Shown: positions 10,113 to 19,893, numbered from the stretch's first letter. The stretch is 64,000 nt of DNA from Actinotalea solisilvae (GCF_016464425.1 NZ_JADDKQ010000005.1:39884-103883); one strand, 5' to 3'. Notes: generated by a model from the sequence alone, not told the origin. Numbers and translations: made by a program.

Positions 10113-10116
<4 letters not shown>
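8644..10116 (-). CDS. Membrane sensor histidine kinase
   Basis: A 490-aa sensor kinase. First membrane helix about 27-50, an extracytoplasmic sensor region about 51-175, second helix about 179-200, HAMP about 201-255, HisKA with phospho-acceptor His274 in SHELRTP, then HATPase_c with the N box (NLVGNAARHTP), G1 (DHGPGIDP) and G2 (GGAGLGMAI). The ATG at 10116 overlaps the response-regulator stop in an ATGA, so the two are translationally coupled. The topology resembles MprB/TcrY-type envelope-stress kinases of actinobacteria. The signal is unknown, though a PspA/TPM envelope operon lies directly upstream. Confidence 0.95.
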
Positions 10117-10838
<722 letters not shown>

Positions 10839-10860
10839 GGCACCAGTCTGGCGCGCGAGC

Positions 10861-10889
10861 CTGGGAACCACCTGGGAGCCCGCTGGGAG
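10861..10889 (-). promoter_or_regulatory. Three 11-bp-phased direct repeats: putative response-regulator operator
   Basis: On the minus strand CTCCCAG, CTCCCAG and TTCCCAG occur at exactly 11-bp spacing (10889-10883, 10878-10872, 10867-10861). They cover the -35 region of the response-regulator promoter. OmpR/PhoB proteins bind head-to-tail repeats with 10-11-bp period, so this is the likely autoregulatory site. Confidence 0.65.
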
Positions 10890-10895
10890 CACCGC

Positions 10896-10950
10896 GGGCC
10901 GGCCGCCGAGAGGACCGGCACCACGGGCCGGCCCCCGAGAGGACCGGCCC
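10896..10950 (-). terminator. pspA-TPM operon terminator within a 29-bp tandem duplication
   Basis: A 24-bp unit (GGGCCGGCC, then CCGAGAGGACCGGC with one base difference) is repeated at 10896-10919 and 10925-10948. The second copy folds as GGGCCGG (10925-10931) with CCGGCCC (10944-10950) and lies 15 nt after the pspA stop, fitting a terminator. Confidence 0.6.
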
Positions 10951-10965
10951 GCGGAGGTCAGCGCG

Positions 10966-11709
10966 TCACTGCTCGATCTGCGCGGGCTCCGTGCGCGCAC
11001 CGAGCTTGAGCTGCGCGAGCCGCGCCTCGATCTCGGCGGCCTCGGAGTCCACCTCGAGCTCCTCGAACTGCGCGTCGAGCGACGACGCCGCGATCTCCTG
11101 GTGGCCGGCGACCCGGGCCTCCTCGCGGCGCACCTTCTCCTCGAACCGCGCCACCTCGCTCGTCGGGTCGAGCACGTTGATCGAGGAGATCGCCTCGTGC
11201 ACCTGCGACTGCGCCTCGGCGGTCTTCTGCCGCGCGATGAGCTGGTCGCGCTTCGAGCGCAGCTGCTCGAGCTTGTCCTTCATCTGGACCAGCCCGTCCT
11301 TGAGCTTCGCCACGACCTCGGTCTGCGAGGCGATCATCGGCTCGGCCGACCGGGCCTCGCCCTCGAAGGAGATCTGCTTCGACAGCGCGACCTTGGCGAG
11401 GTTGTCGAACCGGTCGGCCTCGCCCGCGTTGCCCTGCGCGCGCAGCTGGTCCGCCTTGCCGGACGCGGCGACCGCCTTGCGGCCCCAGTCCTCCGCGGCC
11501 GCGACGTCCTCGGCGTGGTCCGCCTCGGCCAGGCGCAGGTTGCCGATCGTGAGCGCGACGGCGTCCTCGGCCTCGGCGATGGAGTTCGTGTAGTCCCGGA
11601 CGAGCTGGTCGAGCATCATCTCCGGGTCCTCCGCCCGGTCGATGAGCGCGTTGATGTTCGCCCTCGCGAGCTGCGCGATGCGGCCCAGGACGGTCTGCTT
11701 CTCAGCCAT
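10966..11709 (-). CDS. pspA: PspA/IM30 (Vipp1) family envelope-stress protein
   Basis: A 247-aa protein, almost wholly predicted coiled coil. It starts MAEKQTVLGRIAQLARANIN, with an amphipathic membrane-touching helix, then EDPEMMLDQLVRDY typical of the family, and ends with an acidic Glu-rich region. PspA/Vipp1 proteins are bacterial ESCRT-III relatives that coat and stabilise the inner face of the membrane. It is the second gene of an operon with the TPM-domain protein upstream (gap 99 nt) and lies just before a two-component system. Confidence 0.93.
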   Translation of the reverse strand: MAEKQTVLGRIAQLARANINALIDRAEDPEMMLDQLVRDYTNSIAEAEDAVALTIGNLRLAEADHAEDVAAAEDWGRKAVAASGKADQLRAQGNAGEADRFDNLAKVALSKQISFEGEARSAEPMIASQTEVVAKLKDGLVQMKDKLEQLRSKRDQLIARQKTAEAQSQVHEAISSINVLDPTSEVARFEEKVRREEARVAGHQEIAASSLDAQFEELEVDSEAAEIEARLAQLKLGARTEPAQIEQ

Positions 11710-11808
11710 CGGTGTCTGCCTTCCGGTAGGAGGTCGGGTGGTCGGTCGTGGTCCCGGCGCGGTGCGCCACCGGGGTCGTGCGGGGAGTCCTCGGGCGGGT
11801 GCGGTGCG

Positions 11809-13995
11809 TCAGAAGCGCCCACCCCCTCCGCGGCGCCCGCGCCCGCCGCCGCCGCGGCTGCCACCGGAGCGGCTGCCACCGGAGCGGCTGCCGATCCCGC
11901 CGCCCCCGCCGAAGCCGCCGCCGAACCCGCCGCCCGAGCGGCCGCCGCCGTAGCCCCCGCCCCAGCCGCCGCCGGAGCCGCCCCACCCCCCGCCGCGGCC
12001 GCCGCCGCCGAGGATCTGGTCGAGCAGGATGCCGCCGAGCACGAGCGAGCCCGCGTTGGAGCCGCCGAACCCGCCGCCCCCGCCGAGGCCGCCCTGCTGG
12101 GACTGCCACCCGGCGACGTCGCGCTCGGCGAGCTGCTGCGCCGACACGACGAGCTGCTCGGCGCGGCCTGCGGTGGCGAGCGCGGCGACGGGGTCGGTCG
12201 TGGCGGCGGCCTGGGCCTCCTGCGCGAGCCGCGCCGCCTCGGCGAGCCGCGTGCGCGCCTCGGCACCCACGGCGCCGCGCCGCGTCTCGATGAAGTCGGC
12301 CACCGCCCGCACCTGCGCGGTGACGCGGCCCAGCACCTCGCGCAGCTGCGCCTGGGCGCGACCGGCGTGCTCCGCCTGCTCGCGCGCGGGAGCCAGGACG
12401 GCGTCGAGCGCGGTCTCGGCGTCGGTGAGGCGGCGGAGCGTCGCGAGCGGGTCGCCCGACGCGCGCTGGGCCCGCGCGGCCGCGAGCGCCTCCTCGGCCG
12501 CGGCGGCCGCGGCGACGACCCCCGGGTCCTGCGGCGCGAGGCGCTCGGCGTCCGCGACGTCGGCCGCGAGCGACGCGATCCCGGCGTCGATGCGTGCGCC
12601 GGCCCCGGCGAGGTCCTGGCCCGCGCGACCGACCGCGTCGAGCAGGGTCACGGCCTGCGCGACGGCGTCCTGCGCGGCCCGCGCGAGGCCGACGGCGGCG
12701 CCGCGGTCGGTCGCGAGCGCCGCGCGTCCCTGCTCGACGGTGCTCCGGACGCCGTCGAGCAGGGCCGCGGCCTGCTCCACGTTCCCGCGCACCGAGGCGA
12801 GCGCCTCGGGCGCGTAGGTCGTGCCGAGCTGCTCGAGGGTGGCGCGCGCGGCCGGCAGCCGGCCCTGGACCTCGCCCGCGCGGCGCGCCGTCTCGTCGAG
12901 CACCTCGGGCGCGCGCGCCTGCAGGTCGCGCAGCCGGTCGAACTCGGCGGTCTGGGCGTCGAGCGAGGAGTCCACCTGGTCGCACAGGCCGAGGATCTCG
13001 AGCAGCATCGCGCGCCGCCGCTGCTCGTCCTCGGGGCTCGTGTCGTCGAGCTGCTGGCGCAGCGCGAACGCGCGGCCCATCGACTGCTTCGCGGTCGCGA
13101 TGACCTCGGCGAACACGCGCGTCGACTCCGCCCCGAACTGCGCCTGGGCGAAGCCGAGCTCCTGCTCCGAGGTGCGCACCGCGTCGTCGCACGCGACCAG
13201 GGCGCTGCTCGCGCGGCGGTTGAGCTCGTCGGTGGGCAGGGCGGCCGGTCCCGCCGCCGCTCGACCGTCGGGACCGCGGACGGCGCCCGCGGGCGCCCGG
13301 CGCCGGGACCGCACCACGAGCACGACGACGCCGACGAGCAGACCGCCGACGAGCAGCACGGGCAGGAGCGGGATGCCGCCGGCCCCGGCCCCGGCCGTCC
13401 CCGTCCCGGTGCCCCCGCCCGCGGCGTCGCGCAGGCCCTCGGCCGCGCCGATCGCGGCGCCGGCCCAGTCGTCGGCGGACAGCCGCGGCTCGACCCGCTC
13501 GGAGTCGATCGCCTGGAGCTGCGCGTCGGTCAGCGGGATCGCGTCGTCGACCGAGATCGCGTACTGGCGGTCGTCGACCGCCACGGCGAGCAGGACGTCG
13601 TCGACGCCCATGCCCGAGTCGATCGCGCTCTGCGCGGCCCAGTCGAAGGGGTCGGTCCCGTCGAACGAGCCCACGAACACGACGAAGAGCTGGTAGGGCG
13701 TCTCGTCGGCGAGCGCGTCGAGCGCGGCCTGCACCTCGTCCTCGCGCCCGCTCAGCGCGCCGACGCGGTCGGTGATGTCGCCGTCGACCTCGCCCGGCGG
13801 CTCCGCGCGCAGCGCGGTCCTTGTGCCGCTCGCCACCGTGAGCTCCCCGGTGGACCCACCCGCCCCACCGGCTCCGACGGCCCAGGCGGCCGTCACGCCG
13901 CCCGCGCCCAGGGCGGCCGCGAGGACGACGGCGACCAGGGAGCGCGCGCTGCGGGGGAGCCCCGCCCCGGGCGCGGCGGTGCGGCGGGTGATCAC
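11809..13995 (-). CDS. TPM-domain membrane protein with Gly-rich C-terminus
   Basis: About 728 aa. Hydrophobic signal/anchor (about 15-40), extracytoplasmic TPM (Psb32/Rossmann-like) domain (about 60-190: QLFVVFVGSFDGTDPFDWAAQSA, VDDRQYAISVDD), a transmembrane helix (about 215-240), a long alpha-helical cytoplasmic stretch (about 250-620), then a tail of nearly pure Gly with Ser, Arg and Phe (about 635-728). TPM proteins are linked to membrane-protein quality control. The start is uncertain: GTG 13995 has AGGA 8 nt upstream; GTG 14013 and positions to 14082 stay in frame. Pairing with PspA suggests a membrane-integrity unit. Confidence 0.85.
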   Translation of the reverse strand: MITRRTAAPGAGLPRSARSLVAVVLAAALGAGGVTAAWAVGAGGAGGSTGELTVASGTRTALRAEPPGEVDGDITDRVGALSGREDEVQAALDALADETPYQLFVVFVGSFDGTDPFDWAAQSAIDSGMGVDDVLLAVAVDDRQYAISVDDAIPLTDAQLQAIDSERVEPRLSADDWAGAAIGAAEGLRDAAGGGTGTGTAGAGAGGIPLLPVLLVGGLLVGVVVLVVRSRRRAPAGAVRGPDGRAAAGPAALPTDELNRRASSALVACDDAVRTSEQELGFAQAQFGAESTRVFAEVIATAKQSMGRAFALRQQLDDTSPEDEQRRRAMLLEILGLCDQVDSSLDAQTAEFDRLRDLQARAPEVLDETARRAGEVQGRLPAARATLEQLGTTYAPEALASVRGNVEQAAALLDGVRSTVEQGRAALATDRGAAVGLARAAQDAVAQAVTLLDAVGRAGQDLAGAGARIDAGIASLAADVADAERLAPQDPGVVAAAAAAEEALAAARAQRASGDPLATLRRLTDAETALDAVLAPAREQAEHAGRAQAQLREVLGRVTAQVRAVADFIETRRGAVGAEARTRLAEAARLAQEAQAAATTDPVAALATAGRAEQLVVSAQQLAERDVAGWQSQQGGLGGGGGFGGSNAGSLVLGGILLDQILGGGGRGGGWGGSGGGWGGGYGGGRSGGGFGGGFGGGGGIGSRSGGSRSGGSRGGGGRGRRGGGGRF

Positions 13996-14207
13996 CGTCC
14001 GATCCTGGTTCACCGGGGGTGCAGCCGCAACGGAGGGCGGCGCCCGCCGCCGGGTCGGCCGCGCACCGGGCGTGCGGCGCACGGTGCGGGTGGGGCTGAC
14101 GACGACCCGGCAGCCCGGCGCCGGGCCTCAGGGGACCCACGAGCCCCACGCGCCGCACGTCCGAGCGCAGCAGGCCGCGCGGACGGGGGACGTGGCGGAG
14201 CGCACAT

Positions 14208-14236
14208 GGTGACCATGGTTGCGCTCCCAATACGAT
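14208..14236 (+). promoter_or_regulatory. Leaderless promoter of the glutamine amidotransferase gene
   Basis: GGTGAC (14208-14213), a 17-bp spacer and TACGAT (14231-14236); the GTG start codon at 14243 begins exactly 6 nt after the -10 box and no ribosome-binding site is present. Confidence 0.6.
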
Positions 14237-14242
14237 GTCTCG

Positions 14243-15049
14243 GTGATCCTCACCGTCATCGAGCACATGGCCTCCTGCCCGCTGGACCGGTTCGCCGGCT
14301 GGCTCGCCGAGGCCCAGCCCCTCGAGATCCGCACCGTCCGGCCCTGGGCCGGCGACCCCCTGCCCGCCGCCGACGCGCTCGGCGACGGCCTCGTCATCCT
14401 CGGCGGCCGCGGCGACGCGTACGACGACGCCGGCACCCCCTGGCTCCCGGCGACCCGCGAGCTCCTCGCCGCGGCCGCCCGCGCCGGCGTGCCCACGCTC
14501 GGCATCTGCCTCGGCGCCCAGCTCCTCGCGGTCGCCACGGGCGGCCGGGTCCAGGTCGACGCCCCGCCCGGGCGCGAGGCGGGCGTCGTCGACGTCCACC
14601 CGCGCCCCGACGCCGCGCGGGACGCCCTCTTGGGCCACCTCGCCGCGGACGTGCCCGCGGACCACCCGCTCGCCGGCGGCGTGCTGCTCGCGATGCCGTC
14701 CATGCACGCGGACGCCGTCGTCGACCTGCCGGCCGGCGCGGTCTGGCTCGCGTCGTCGCGGCTCTACCCCTACCAGGCGTTCCGCGTGGGCCGGGCCGCG
14801 TGGGGCCTGCAGTTCCACCCCGAGGTCTCGCGCGAGACGTTCGCCGCGTGGGCCGCGTCCTACCCCGAGGTGGACGCCGCCGCGGCGGTCGCCGACTTCG
14901 ACGCCCGCGCCGACCAGGTCGAGGCGGGCGGGCGTGCCGTCGCGCACCGCTTCGCGGAGCTCGTCCGTCGCCACCACGAGGGGCTGCCGCTCACCGACGC
15001 CGCCCCCGCGGCCGCCGACCGCACCGCGGAGCCCGCGCTCCTGGGCTGA
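14243..15049 (+). CDS. Class I glutamine amidotransferase domain protein
   Basis: A 268-aa stand-alone amidotransferase. The nucleophile elbow is GICLGAQLLA with Cys89; the catalytic His192 and Glu194 are in QFHPEV. The overall pattern is that of GMP-synthase-like GATase proteins of actinobacteria, which hydrolyse glutamine or gamma-glutamyl compounds. No synthetase partner is adjacent, so the acceptor is unknown. The start at GTG 14243 is preferred because of the leaderless promoter; TTG 14219 is in frame but poorer. Confidence 0.88.
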   Translation: MILTVIEHMASCPLDRFAGWLAEAQPLEIRTVRPWAGDPLPAADALGDGLVILGGRGDAYDDAGTPWLPATRELLAAAARAGVPTLGICLGAQLLAVATGGRVQVDAPPGREAGVVDVHPRPDAARDALLGHLAADVPADHPLAGGVLLAMPSMHADAVVDLPAGAVWLASSRLYPYQAFRVGRAAWGLQFHPEVSRETFAAWAASYPEVDAAAAVADFDARADQVEAGGRAVAHRFAELVRRHHEGLPLTDAAPAAADRTAEPALLG

Positions 15050-15057
15050 CCCTGCAC

Positions 15058-15104
15058 GCACGACGACGGCGCCGCCCGGGCTCGGGTCGGCGCCGTCGTC
15101 GTGC
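15058..15104. terminator. Bidirectional terminator hairpin
   Basis: A perfect 16-bp stem (15058-15073 with 15089-15104, 15-nt loop) between the convergent amidotransferase and XPB helicase genes. Confidence 0.85.
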
Positions 15105-15114
15105 GGGGCGGACG

Positions 15115-16767
15115 TCAGCCCGCGACGAGGTCCTCGGCGTCGACGATGCGGTACGCGTAGCCCTGCTCCGCGAGGAACCGCTGGCGGTGCGCCGCGAACT
15201 CCTGGTCGACCGTGTCGCGCGAGACCACGGCGTAGAAGTGCGCCGTCCGACCGTCGGCCTTGGGCCGCATGATGCGGCCGAGCCGCTGGGCCTCCTCCTG
15301 GCGCGAGCCGAACGAGCCGCTCACCTGGATCGCGACGGCCGCCTCGGGCAGGTCGACGGAGAAGTTCGCGACCTTGCTCACGACGAGCCGCGAGACCTCG
15401 CCCGTGCGGAACGCCGCGAACAGCCGCTCGCGCTCGCGGACCGTCGTCGCGCCCGTGATGAGGGGCGCGTCGAGGTGGTCGGCGAGCAGCTCGAGCTGGT
15501 CGATGTACTGCCCGATGACCAGCACCTGGTCGTCGGGGTGCTTCGCCACGAGCTGCTCGACCACGCGGTTCTTGCCCTCCGCGCTCGCGGCGAGGCGGTA
15601 CTTCTCCTCGGGCTCGGCCGTCGCGTAGGCGAGGCGGTCGGCGTCGGGCAGCGTGAGGCGGACCTCGACGCAGTCCGCGGGCGCGATGTAGCCCTGCGCC
15701 TCGATGTCCTTCCACGGCGCGTCGAACCGCTTGGGCCCGATGAGCGAGAACACCTCGTCCTCGCGGCCGTCCTCGCGGACGAGCGTCGCGGTGAGCCCGA
15801 GGCGGCGCCGCGCCTGGAGGTCGGCCGTCATGCGGAAGATCGGCGCCGGCAGCAGGTGGACCTCGTCGTAGAGCACGAGGCCCCAGTCGCGCGCGTCGAG
15901 CAGCTCGAGGTGCGTGTAGACGCCCTTCCGGCGCGTGGTGAGCACCTGGTAGGTCGCGATCGTCACCGGACGGATCTCCTTGCGCGCGCCCGAGTACTCG
16001 CCGATCTCGTCCTCGGTGAGCGTCGTGCGGCGCAGCAGCTCGTCGCGCCACTGCCGCGCGGAGACGGTGTTCGTCACGAGGATGAGCGTCGTCGTCTTGG
16101 ACCGGGCCATCGCGCCCGCGCCGACGATCGTCTTGCCGGCGCCGCACGGGAGCACGACGACGCCGCTGCCGCCGTGCCAGAAGCCCTCGACCGCCTGCTC
16201 CTGGTAGGGCCGCATCGCCCAGCCGTCCTCGTGCAGGTCGATCTGGTGCGCCTCGCCGTCGACGTAGCCCGCGAGGTCCTCGACGGGCCAGCCGAGCTTG
16301 AGCAGCACCTGCTTGAGGTGCCCCCGCTCGCTCGGGTGGACGACGACGTCGTCCGGGTCGAGGCGCGTGCCCACGAGGCCGGCCGTCTTGCGCGACCGCA
16401 GCACCTCCTCGAGCACCGCCCGGTCGAGGGCGTGCAGCACGAGGCCGTGCGTCGGGTGGCTCACGAGCTGGAGGCGGCCGTAGCGCGCCATCGTCTCCGC
16501 GACGTCGACGAGCAGCGCGTGCGGCACCGGGTAGCGCGAGTACTCGAGCAGCACCGAGACGACCTGCTCGGCGTCGTGGCCCGCGGCGCGCGCGTTCCAC
16601 AGGCCCAGCGGCGTGAGGCGGTACGTGTGCACGTGCTCGGGCGCGCGCTCGAGCTCGGCGAACGGGGCGATCGCGCGGCGGCACGCGGCCGCGTCGGGGT
16701 GGTCGATCTCGAGCAGGAGCGTCTTGTCGCTCTGCACGATGAGCGGCCCGGGGGCACCCTCGGTCAT
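15115..16767 (-). CDS. XPB/Ssl2-type DNA helicase (SF2)
   Basis: A 550-aa 3'-5' helicase of the ERCC3/XPB family. N-terminal damage-recognition-like domain (about 1-165), then Walker A GAGKT (209-213), DEVH box (301-304), motif III LTATL, and motif VI QRLGRIMRPK near residue 490. Bacterial XPB proteins are found mainly in actinobacteria and a few other phyla and are thought to act in DNA repair. The ATG at 16767 overlaps the stop of the upstream helicase-associated gene (ATGA), so the two are translated together. Downstream lies a strong terminator. Confidence 0.95.
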   Translation of the reverse strand: MTEGAPGPLIVQSDKTLLLEIDHPDAAACRRAIAPFAELERAPEHVHTYRLTPLGLWNARAAGHDAEQVVSVLLEYSRYPVPHALLVDVAETMARYGRLQLVSHPTHGLVLHALDRAVLEEVLRSRKTAGLVGTRLDPDDVVVHPSERGHLKQVLLKLGWPVEDLAGYVDGEAHQIDLHEDGWAMRPYQEQAVEGFWHGGSGVVVLPCGAGKTIVGAGAMARSKTTTLILVTNTVSARQWRDELLRRTTLTEDEIGEYSGARKEIRPVTIATYQVLTTRRKGVYTHLELLDARDWGLVLYDEVHLLPAPIFRMTADLQARRRLGLTATLVREDGREDEVFSLIGPKRFDAPWKDIEAQGYIAPADCVEVRLTLPDADRLAYATAEPEEKYRLAASAEGKNRVVEQLVAKHPDDQVLVIGQYIDQLELLADHLDAPLITGATTVRERERLFAAFRTGEVSRLVVSKVANFSVDLPEAAVAIQVSGSFGSRQEEAQRLGRIMRPKADGRTAHFYAVVSRDTVDQEFAAHRQRFLAEQGYAYRIVDAEDLVAG

Positions 16768-19277
16768 CGGTCTCCTCCGGTGGGGGTGACGCCGGCGATG
16801 CGGTGCACGGCGACGGTGAGCTCGGCCTCGCGCTCCGGGTCGATCGCTCGCACCCGGCCCGCGTCGACGCGCACCGGGCGCACCCGGCGGCGGCTGGAGC
16901 CTCCGTCCGGCCCGACGATGTCGAGCCAGACCTCGCGGCCCTCGGCGACGGCCTCCCGCAGGAGGGCCAACGCGAGCACGGGGTCGGGTGTTCCCTGGTC
17001 GGCGGGCGCCGGGCCCGCCGGTCCGCCGGACCGGGCGGCGATCACCTCGGCGTCGTGCGCCTGGACGGCGGCCGTCGCCTCCCGGCGGTCGGCGGCGAGC
17101 ACGTCCTTGGCGACCCGGCGCAGGCGGCGGTCGCGCGCGTCGTCGGCGGTGACCGCGGGCGTCCCGGCTGGCCCGGTCGGGCCGCCGGAGCGCCGGCGCG
17201 CGCGACCGCGCACGCGCGTCACGGACGGCCCCACGACGACGACGGCGCCCGTGGAGTCCTCCGTGACGGGCGCGAGGCCGCGCTCGCGCAGCGCCGCGAG
17301 CAGGGCCGACGGCGCCGCCTGGGACGCGATCACCGTGGGCGCGAGCAGGAGGAGGCCCAGCCCGCGCAGGGCCTTGTCCTCGACGAGGCCCGCGAGGAGC
17401 GCGGGGTCGTCCGCGCGCAGGTAGGACGACGCCATGCCCACGCGGACGCGTCCGTGCCGCCGCGCGACGTCGAGCACGAGGTACTCGAGCGGCTGGGGGA
17501 CGCCGTTGCGCGCGGCGTGCGACAGGGCGGCGAGCAGCTCCTCGGCGGTCCGGCCGCGGTCCAGCGCGCGCCGGACGCTGGCCTCGGTGAAGCGGACCGT
17601 GAGCGCCGCACCCCGCGACTCGACCTGCGCGGCCGACTCGACGAGGTCGGCGAGGGCGTCGCTCGGGCGCCCGGGGACGATGCCCGTGAGGTCGCCCTGG
17701 AGGAGCAGGTCGTCGACGGCCGGCGGCAGGCGGTCCGCGAGCGCCCGTGCGGGCGTCCCGTCCCCGCCGAGCAGCGCCCCGCCGGCCGGCGCGAGGGCGC
17801 CCCCGCCGAGCACGCCGAGCGCGGTCGCCTCGGCCAGCACCGCCTCGACCGCGTGCAGGGGCGGGGCGGAGCGCGGCGCGCGCCACGCGAGCACCTCGTG
17901 GACCTGCGCGGCCGTGAGCGACGCGAGCGTCGTGCTCCCGGCCGGGCCGGGCGGCCCGAGCGGCCCGGTCGACCCCGCGAGCACCTCGAGCACCGTGCGC
18001 CGCAGCCGCGGCGCCCACGGGCGCCGGGCCTCCGGGTCGAGCGCCGGACGCACCGTCCCGCGGTCGTCGCGCGTGCCGACGAGCCACGCCGCGCGCTCGG
18101 ACGCGAACCACGCGGCGACGAGCTGCTCCCAGCGCTCGGGTGCCGGCCGGCGGAGCCAGTCGTCGGCGTCGGCCGTGGGCGCGACGGAGGCGGGCTCCTC
18201 GCCGTCGTCGACGACGAGACCGGCGGCACCCGCGACCTCGACGACCAGGGCCGCGCGCGCGTCGTCGACCTCGAGGCGCGTCGCGACGCGACGCAGCTCG
18301 CGCGTGCCGAGCCCACCCGCGCGCAGCACCGGCGGCGGCTCGGCGCCCCACGCGTCGAGCAGCACGCCGACGAGGCGCACGACCTCGAGCGCGTGCTGCG
18401 CCGACTCGGCGTCGACCGTGCGGACGTCCACCGCCCCCGGCGTCGGGTCGGGTGCGGCGGGCGGTTCGCGGTGCGTCCGGTTGCCGCGCAGGACGAGCGC
18501 GACCTCGCGGGGCAGGACGACGTGCTGCGGGTCACCCACCGACAGCAGGCCGTGGCGCAGGAGCCACTCGACCGCCGTGCGGCCGGGACCGGCCTCCTGC
18601 CCGGGCGGGGGCACGGGCGAGCGCCCCACGGGCGGGCCCCACGTCAGCGCCTCGAGGACGGAGCGGGCACCCGACGGCGCGCGGTCGAGGAGCGCGGACA
18701 CGGTGGGCGGGTCCGCGAGGTGGGCGGCGACCGCGTCGAGCACCGCGTCGTGGCCGGCGTGAGCGCCCTCCGTGGCGAGCCCGAGGTCGGCCACGAGGCG
18801 CGCGAGGCCCTGCGGGCTGCGCCGGGCGAGCGCCTGGCGCAGCGTCGGGCCCAGGCCGGCGGGGTAGGGGCCGAGGACGTCCTCGAGCCCGGGCGCGGGC
18901 AGCAGGCGCGTGGTGGGCGTGGCGGGAGCGGGGACGCCGGCCCGGGTCTCGGGCGTCCAGACGAGCGCGAGGCGCAGGGCCGCCGTCGCGGCGCGCGCGG
19001 CGTCGTCCGGGTCGGCGCCGCCGAGCGCGACCACGTCGCCCAGGGTCACCGCGCCGCGGCCGGCGGTGCCGTGCAGCGCGAGGACCGCCTCGAGCACGTG
19101 CAGGACGGCGGCGTCGACGGTGCCCAGGGCGCGGTCGAGGCTCACGCGGTTCGCGGCGCGCGCCGCGAGCGCCCGCAGGCTCGCGGGCGGCGGGGCGGCC
19201 AGGTCCGGGCGCTCGGCGAGCAGCGCGGCGAGGCCCTCCTCGCCGCGGGCGCGCAGGTGCTCGGTGAACGTGGCCAT
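16764..19277 (-). CDS. Helicase-associated (XPB/Ssl2 N-terminal-like) protein
   Basis: An 837-aa, Ala/Leu/Arg-rich protein directly upstream of and overlapping XPB. Relatives carry the helicase C3 / XPB-Ssl2-like N-terminal domain: the region about 480-680 (PPLHAVEAVLAEATALGVL, LLLQGDLTGIVPGRPSDAL) matches that pattern, and the C-terminus (about 790-837) looks like a small WYL-like beta domain (EVWLDIVGPDG, VRPVRVDAGRVRAID). It lacks Walker motifs. It probably works with the helicase as a partner or regulator. ATG 19277 is chosen because similarity begins there; an upstream GTG two codons earlier is possible. Confidence 0.85.
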   Translation of the reverse strand: MATFTEHLRARGEEGLAALLAERPDLAAPPPASLRALAARAANRVSLDRALGTVDAAVLHVLEAVLALHGTAGRGAVTLGDVVALGGADPDDAARAATAALRLALVWTPETRAGVPAPATPTTRLLPAPGLEDVLGPYPAGLGPTLRQALARRSPQGLARLVADLGLATEGAHAGHDAVLDAVAAHLADPPTVSALLDRAPSGARSVLEALTWGPPVGRSPVPPPGQEAGPGRTAVEWLLRHGLLSVGDPQHVVLPREVALVLRGNRTHREPPAAPDPTPGAVDVRTVDAESAQHALEVVRLVGVLLDAWGAEPPPVLRAGGLGTRELRRVATRLEVDDARAALVVEVAGAAGLVVDDGEEPASVAPTADADDWLRRPAPERWEQLVAAWFASERAAWLVGTRDDRGTVRPALDPEARRPWAPRLRRTVLEVLAGSTGPLGPPGPAGSTTLASLTAAQVHEVLAWRAPRSAPPLHAVEAVLAEATALGVLGGGALAPAGGALLGGDGTPARALADRLPPAVDDLLLQGDLTGIVPGRPSDALADLVESAAQVESRGAALTVRFTEASVRRALDRGRTAEELLAALSHAARNGVPQPLEYLVLDVARRHGRVRVGMASSYLRADDPALLAGLVEDKALRGLGLLLLAPTVIASQAAPSALLAALRERGLAPVTEDSTGAVVVVGPSVTRVRGRARRRSGGPTGPAGTPAVTADDARDRRLRRVAKDVLAADRREATAAVQAHDAEVIAARSGGPAGPAPADQGTPDPVLALALLREAVAEGREVWLDIVGPDGGSSRRRVRPVRVDAGRVRAIDPEREAELTVAVHRIAGVTPTGGDR

Positions 19278-19478
19278 CCGCACCACGATACGTGGGCCGG
19301 GTGCGCCGCGGGGCGGCCCCGCGGCGCCCCCGCAGAGCGGACGGGCCCGCCTCCACCCACCGCTCGATCCCCCGCACGACGGGACCCGGGCAGGGGTCGG
19401 CGCCGGGTAGGCTGGGCGCACGTGATGACACGGCGTCAGATCCCTGGACGGGGCGGCGCCGACGACGCAAGGAGAACC

Positions 19479-19826
19479 ATGGAGATCGTCCGGGACGTGC
19501 TGCTCGTCCTGCACTTCGTCGGCCTCGCGAGCCTGCTGGGCGGGTTCCTCGTGCAGATGAAGCCGAGGACCAAGAAGGTCGTCGCGGCGATGGTCCACGG
19601 CGCGCTCACCCAGCTCGTCACCGGCGTCGCCCTCGTCGGCACGGCGTACGCGCTCGGCCACGGCGACGACGTCGACAACGCGAAGATCGGCGTCAAGCTC
19701 GTCGTCCTGCTCGTCATCACCGCCCTCGTGCTGCGCGGCCGCCGCCAGGAGAGCGTCTCGACCGGCGTCTGGGGCGCGATCGGCGCCCTCACCCTGGTGA
19801 ACGTGGTCGTCGCCGTCGTCTGGTGA
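19479..19826 (+). CDS. Small integral membrane protein
   Basis: A 115-aa protein with four hydrophobic stretches (about residues 5-24, 35-60, 68-84 and 93-115); short polar turns contain MKPRTKK and LRGRRQES. GCAAGGAGAACC is a strong ribosome-binding site that fixes ATG 19479. I recognise no named family with certainty; similar short four-helix proteins are common in Micrococcales. It is transcribed in the same direction as the cold-shock cassette 67 nt downstream but probably separately, since TAGCCT at 19851-19856 is a likely -10 box for that cassette. Confidence 0.75.
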   Translation: MEIVRDVLLVLHFVGLASLLGGFLVQMKPRTKKVVAAMVHGALTQLVTGVALVGTAYALGHGDDVDNAKIGVKLVVLLVITALVLRGRRQESVSTGVWGAIGALTLVNVVVAVVW

Positions 19827-19893
19827 CCTCGGGCGTCGCCGCAGGCCGGTAGCCTGGGCCGGTACATCTCCGCCCGATCCGTCAGGGGTTCAC

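Noticed and set aside
11812..11960. Possible tandem repeat array in Gly/Ser codons
   Set aside because: The repeats are codon-level runs of Gly-rich coding sequence in the TPM protein tail, not a separate repeat element.
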